Below are positions 63,019 to 64,000 of a DNA stretch of 64,000 nucleotides, piece after piece. The stretch covers positions 1 to 64,000 of the forward strand of contig DATNPH010000190.1 in the NCBI GenBank assembly GCA_036703315.1. The letters are read 5' to 3'. Within the stretch, counting starts at the first letter, position 1, and each line of letters starts with the position of its first letter. The stretch comes from DATNPH01 sp036703315 (lineage in GTDB: Bacteria > Cyanobacteriota > Cyanobacteriia > Cyanobacteriales > Coleofasciculaceae). Under the pieces are notes generated by a model. It searched no databases and had not been told where the DNA came from. It saw only the letters and a list, made by a program, of their open reading frames with translations. The position numbers and the translations under genes were made by a program.

Positions 63019-64000
63019 ATGTCTTACTCACAAACCAGGACTCAGTCGAAAGCTGGGTATGAAGCCGGCGTAAAAGATTATAAATTAACTTATTACACTC
63101 CGGATTACACTCCGAAAGACACAGATGTCCTAGCAGCTTTCCGCGTCACGCCACAGCCTGGAGTTCCTCCAGAAGAAGCAGGTGCTGCTGTTGCTGCTGA
63201 GTCTTCCACTGGTACCTGGACAACAGTGTGGACTGACTTGCTGACTGACCTTGATCGGTATAAGGGTCGTTGCTACGACATTGAGCCAGTACGTGGGGAA
63301 GACAACCAGTTTATTGCTTATATTGCCTATCCTCTCGATCTGTTTGAAGAAGGCTCTGTTACTAACCTGCTAACCTCCCTTGTGGGTAACGTGTTTGGTT
63401 TCAAAGCCATACGAGCTTTGCGTTTGGAAGACTTGCGGATTCCTATTGCTTACCTCAAGACCTTCCAAGGACCCCCCCACGGGATTACGGTAGAACGCGA
63501 CAAGCTGAACAAGTACGGGCGTCCTTTGCTCGGTTGTACGATTAAGCCCAAACTGGGTTTGTCTGCTAAGAACTATGGTCGTGCCGTCTATGAGTGCTTG
63601 CGCGGCGGTTTAGACTTCACCAAAGACGACGAAAATATCAACTCGCAGCCCTTCATGCGCTGGCGCGATCGCTTCCTGTTCGTGCAAGAAGCCATTGAGA
63701 AATCCCAGGCTGAAACAGGCGAAATCAAGGGTCACTACCTCAACGTGACTGCCCCCACCTGTGAAGAAATGATGGAGCGTGCTGAGTTCGCGAAGGAACT
63801 GGGTACACCCATCATCATGCACGACTACCTGACGGGTGGCTTCACCGCTAACACCACCCTAGCTAAGTGGTGCCGCCGCAACGGCGTACTGCTGCACATC
63901 CACCGTGCTATGCACGCTGTGATTGACCGTCAGAAAAACCACGGTATCCACTTCCGCGTTCTTGCTAAGTGTCTGCGGATGTCTGGTGGTGACCACCTCC
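63019..64000 (+). CDS. rbcL: RuBisCO large subunit, form I, 3' end beyond window
   Basis: Carboxylates ribulose-1,5-bisphosphate inside carboxysomes. The first 327 codons are present. The active-site lysine is in GCTIKPKLGLSAKNYG, and the carbamylated lysine with Mg2+ ligands in LDFTKDDENIN. HIHRAMHAVIDRQKNHG follows; the frame ends at the window edge after MSGGDHL. ATG at 63019 has a strong AAGGAAGG. rbcX and rbcS would be expected after the window. Confidence 0.98.
   Translation, partial: MSYSQTRTQSKAGYEAGVKDYKLTYYTPDYTPKDTDVLAAFRVTPQPGVPPEEAGAAVAAESSTGTWTTVWTDLLTDLDRYKGRCYDIEPVRGEDNQFIAYIAYPLDLFEEGSVTNLLTSLVGNVFGFKAIRALRLEDLRIPIAYLKTFQGPPHGITVERDKLNKYGRPLLGCTIKPKLGLSAKNYGRAVYECLRGGLDFTKDDENINSQPFMRWRDRFLFVQEAIEKSQAETGEIKGHYLNVTAPTCEEMMERAEFAKELGTPIIMHDYLTGGFTANTTLAKWCRRNGVLLHIHRAMHAVIDRQKNHGIHFRVLAKCLRMSGGDHL

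Overview
The window is chromosomal DNA from a cyanobacterium. It carries an apcE-apcA-apcB-apcC phycobilisome-core operon, psbV and psbV2, plastocyanin (petE), a form I rbcL, many HIP1-type octamers (gcgatcgc) and heptameric short tandem repeats between genes. ApcE has four linker repeats (five-cylinder core type) and PsbV2 is present, which fits a morphologically complex lineage. I cannot fix the genus from sequence alone. No tRNA, rRNA, CRISPR array, transposase or prophage was seen.

Region 1 (1-14650, all minus strand) is a nearly complete Wzx/Wzy-type exopolysaccharide locus. In transcription order it encodes an initiating sugar-phosphate transferase, a fused Wzz/tyrosine-kinase co-polymerase, a flippase, a decayed GT2 remnant, a GT4, two GT2s, an O-antigen-ligase/Wzy-type polymerase, a WecG/TagA-type GT26, a multi-spanning GT-C-like protein and a Tat/lipoprotein-like GH10 endoxylanase cut by the window edge. 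No outer-membrane exporter (Wza/OPX) or phosphatase is seen.

Region 2 (15-25.7 kb) holds a degenerate PEP-synthase-like protein with a repeat built into its reading frame, two tandem rhomboid proteases, petE, psbV2, psbV, a small IF-2-N-like protein, accD, a DUF2007 protein, a type IV prepilin peptidase, a small unknown gene and leuB.

Region 3 (25.8-43 kb) is mixed: an ABC-2 exporter pair, an AhpD-PAS-histidine kinase fusion, a GH116 glycosidase with a palindromic repeat inside its coding sequence, two SDR oxidoreductases around an unknown secreted protein, a baeRF-family protein, a TspO/MBR protein, the PDH E2 subunit, a decayed TauE/SafE permease and a lipoprotein.

Region 4 (43-51.3 kb) has YlqD, acyl-CoA/ACP synthetase, a small conserved protein with bioF, a GT4 that overlaps bioF tail to tail, a 740-bp gene-free stretch with stacked hairpins, a Tyr/Asn/Pro-rich protein and FtsW. 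Region 5 (51.5-57 kb) is the apc operon with hairpins after apcE and apcC. Region 6 (57.4-64 kb) has a methyltransferase, several small or secreted proteins, panB, a seven-bladed secreted propeller, and the rbcL leader with the first 327 codons of rbcL.
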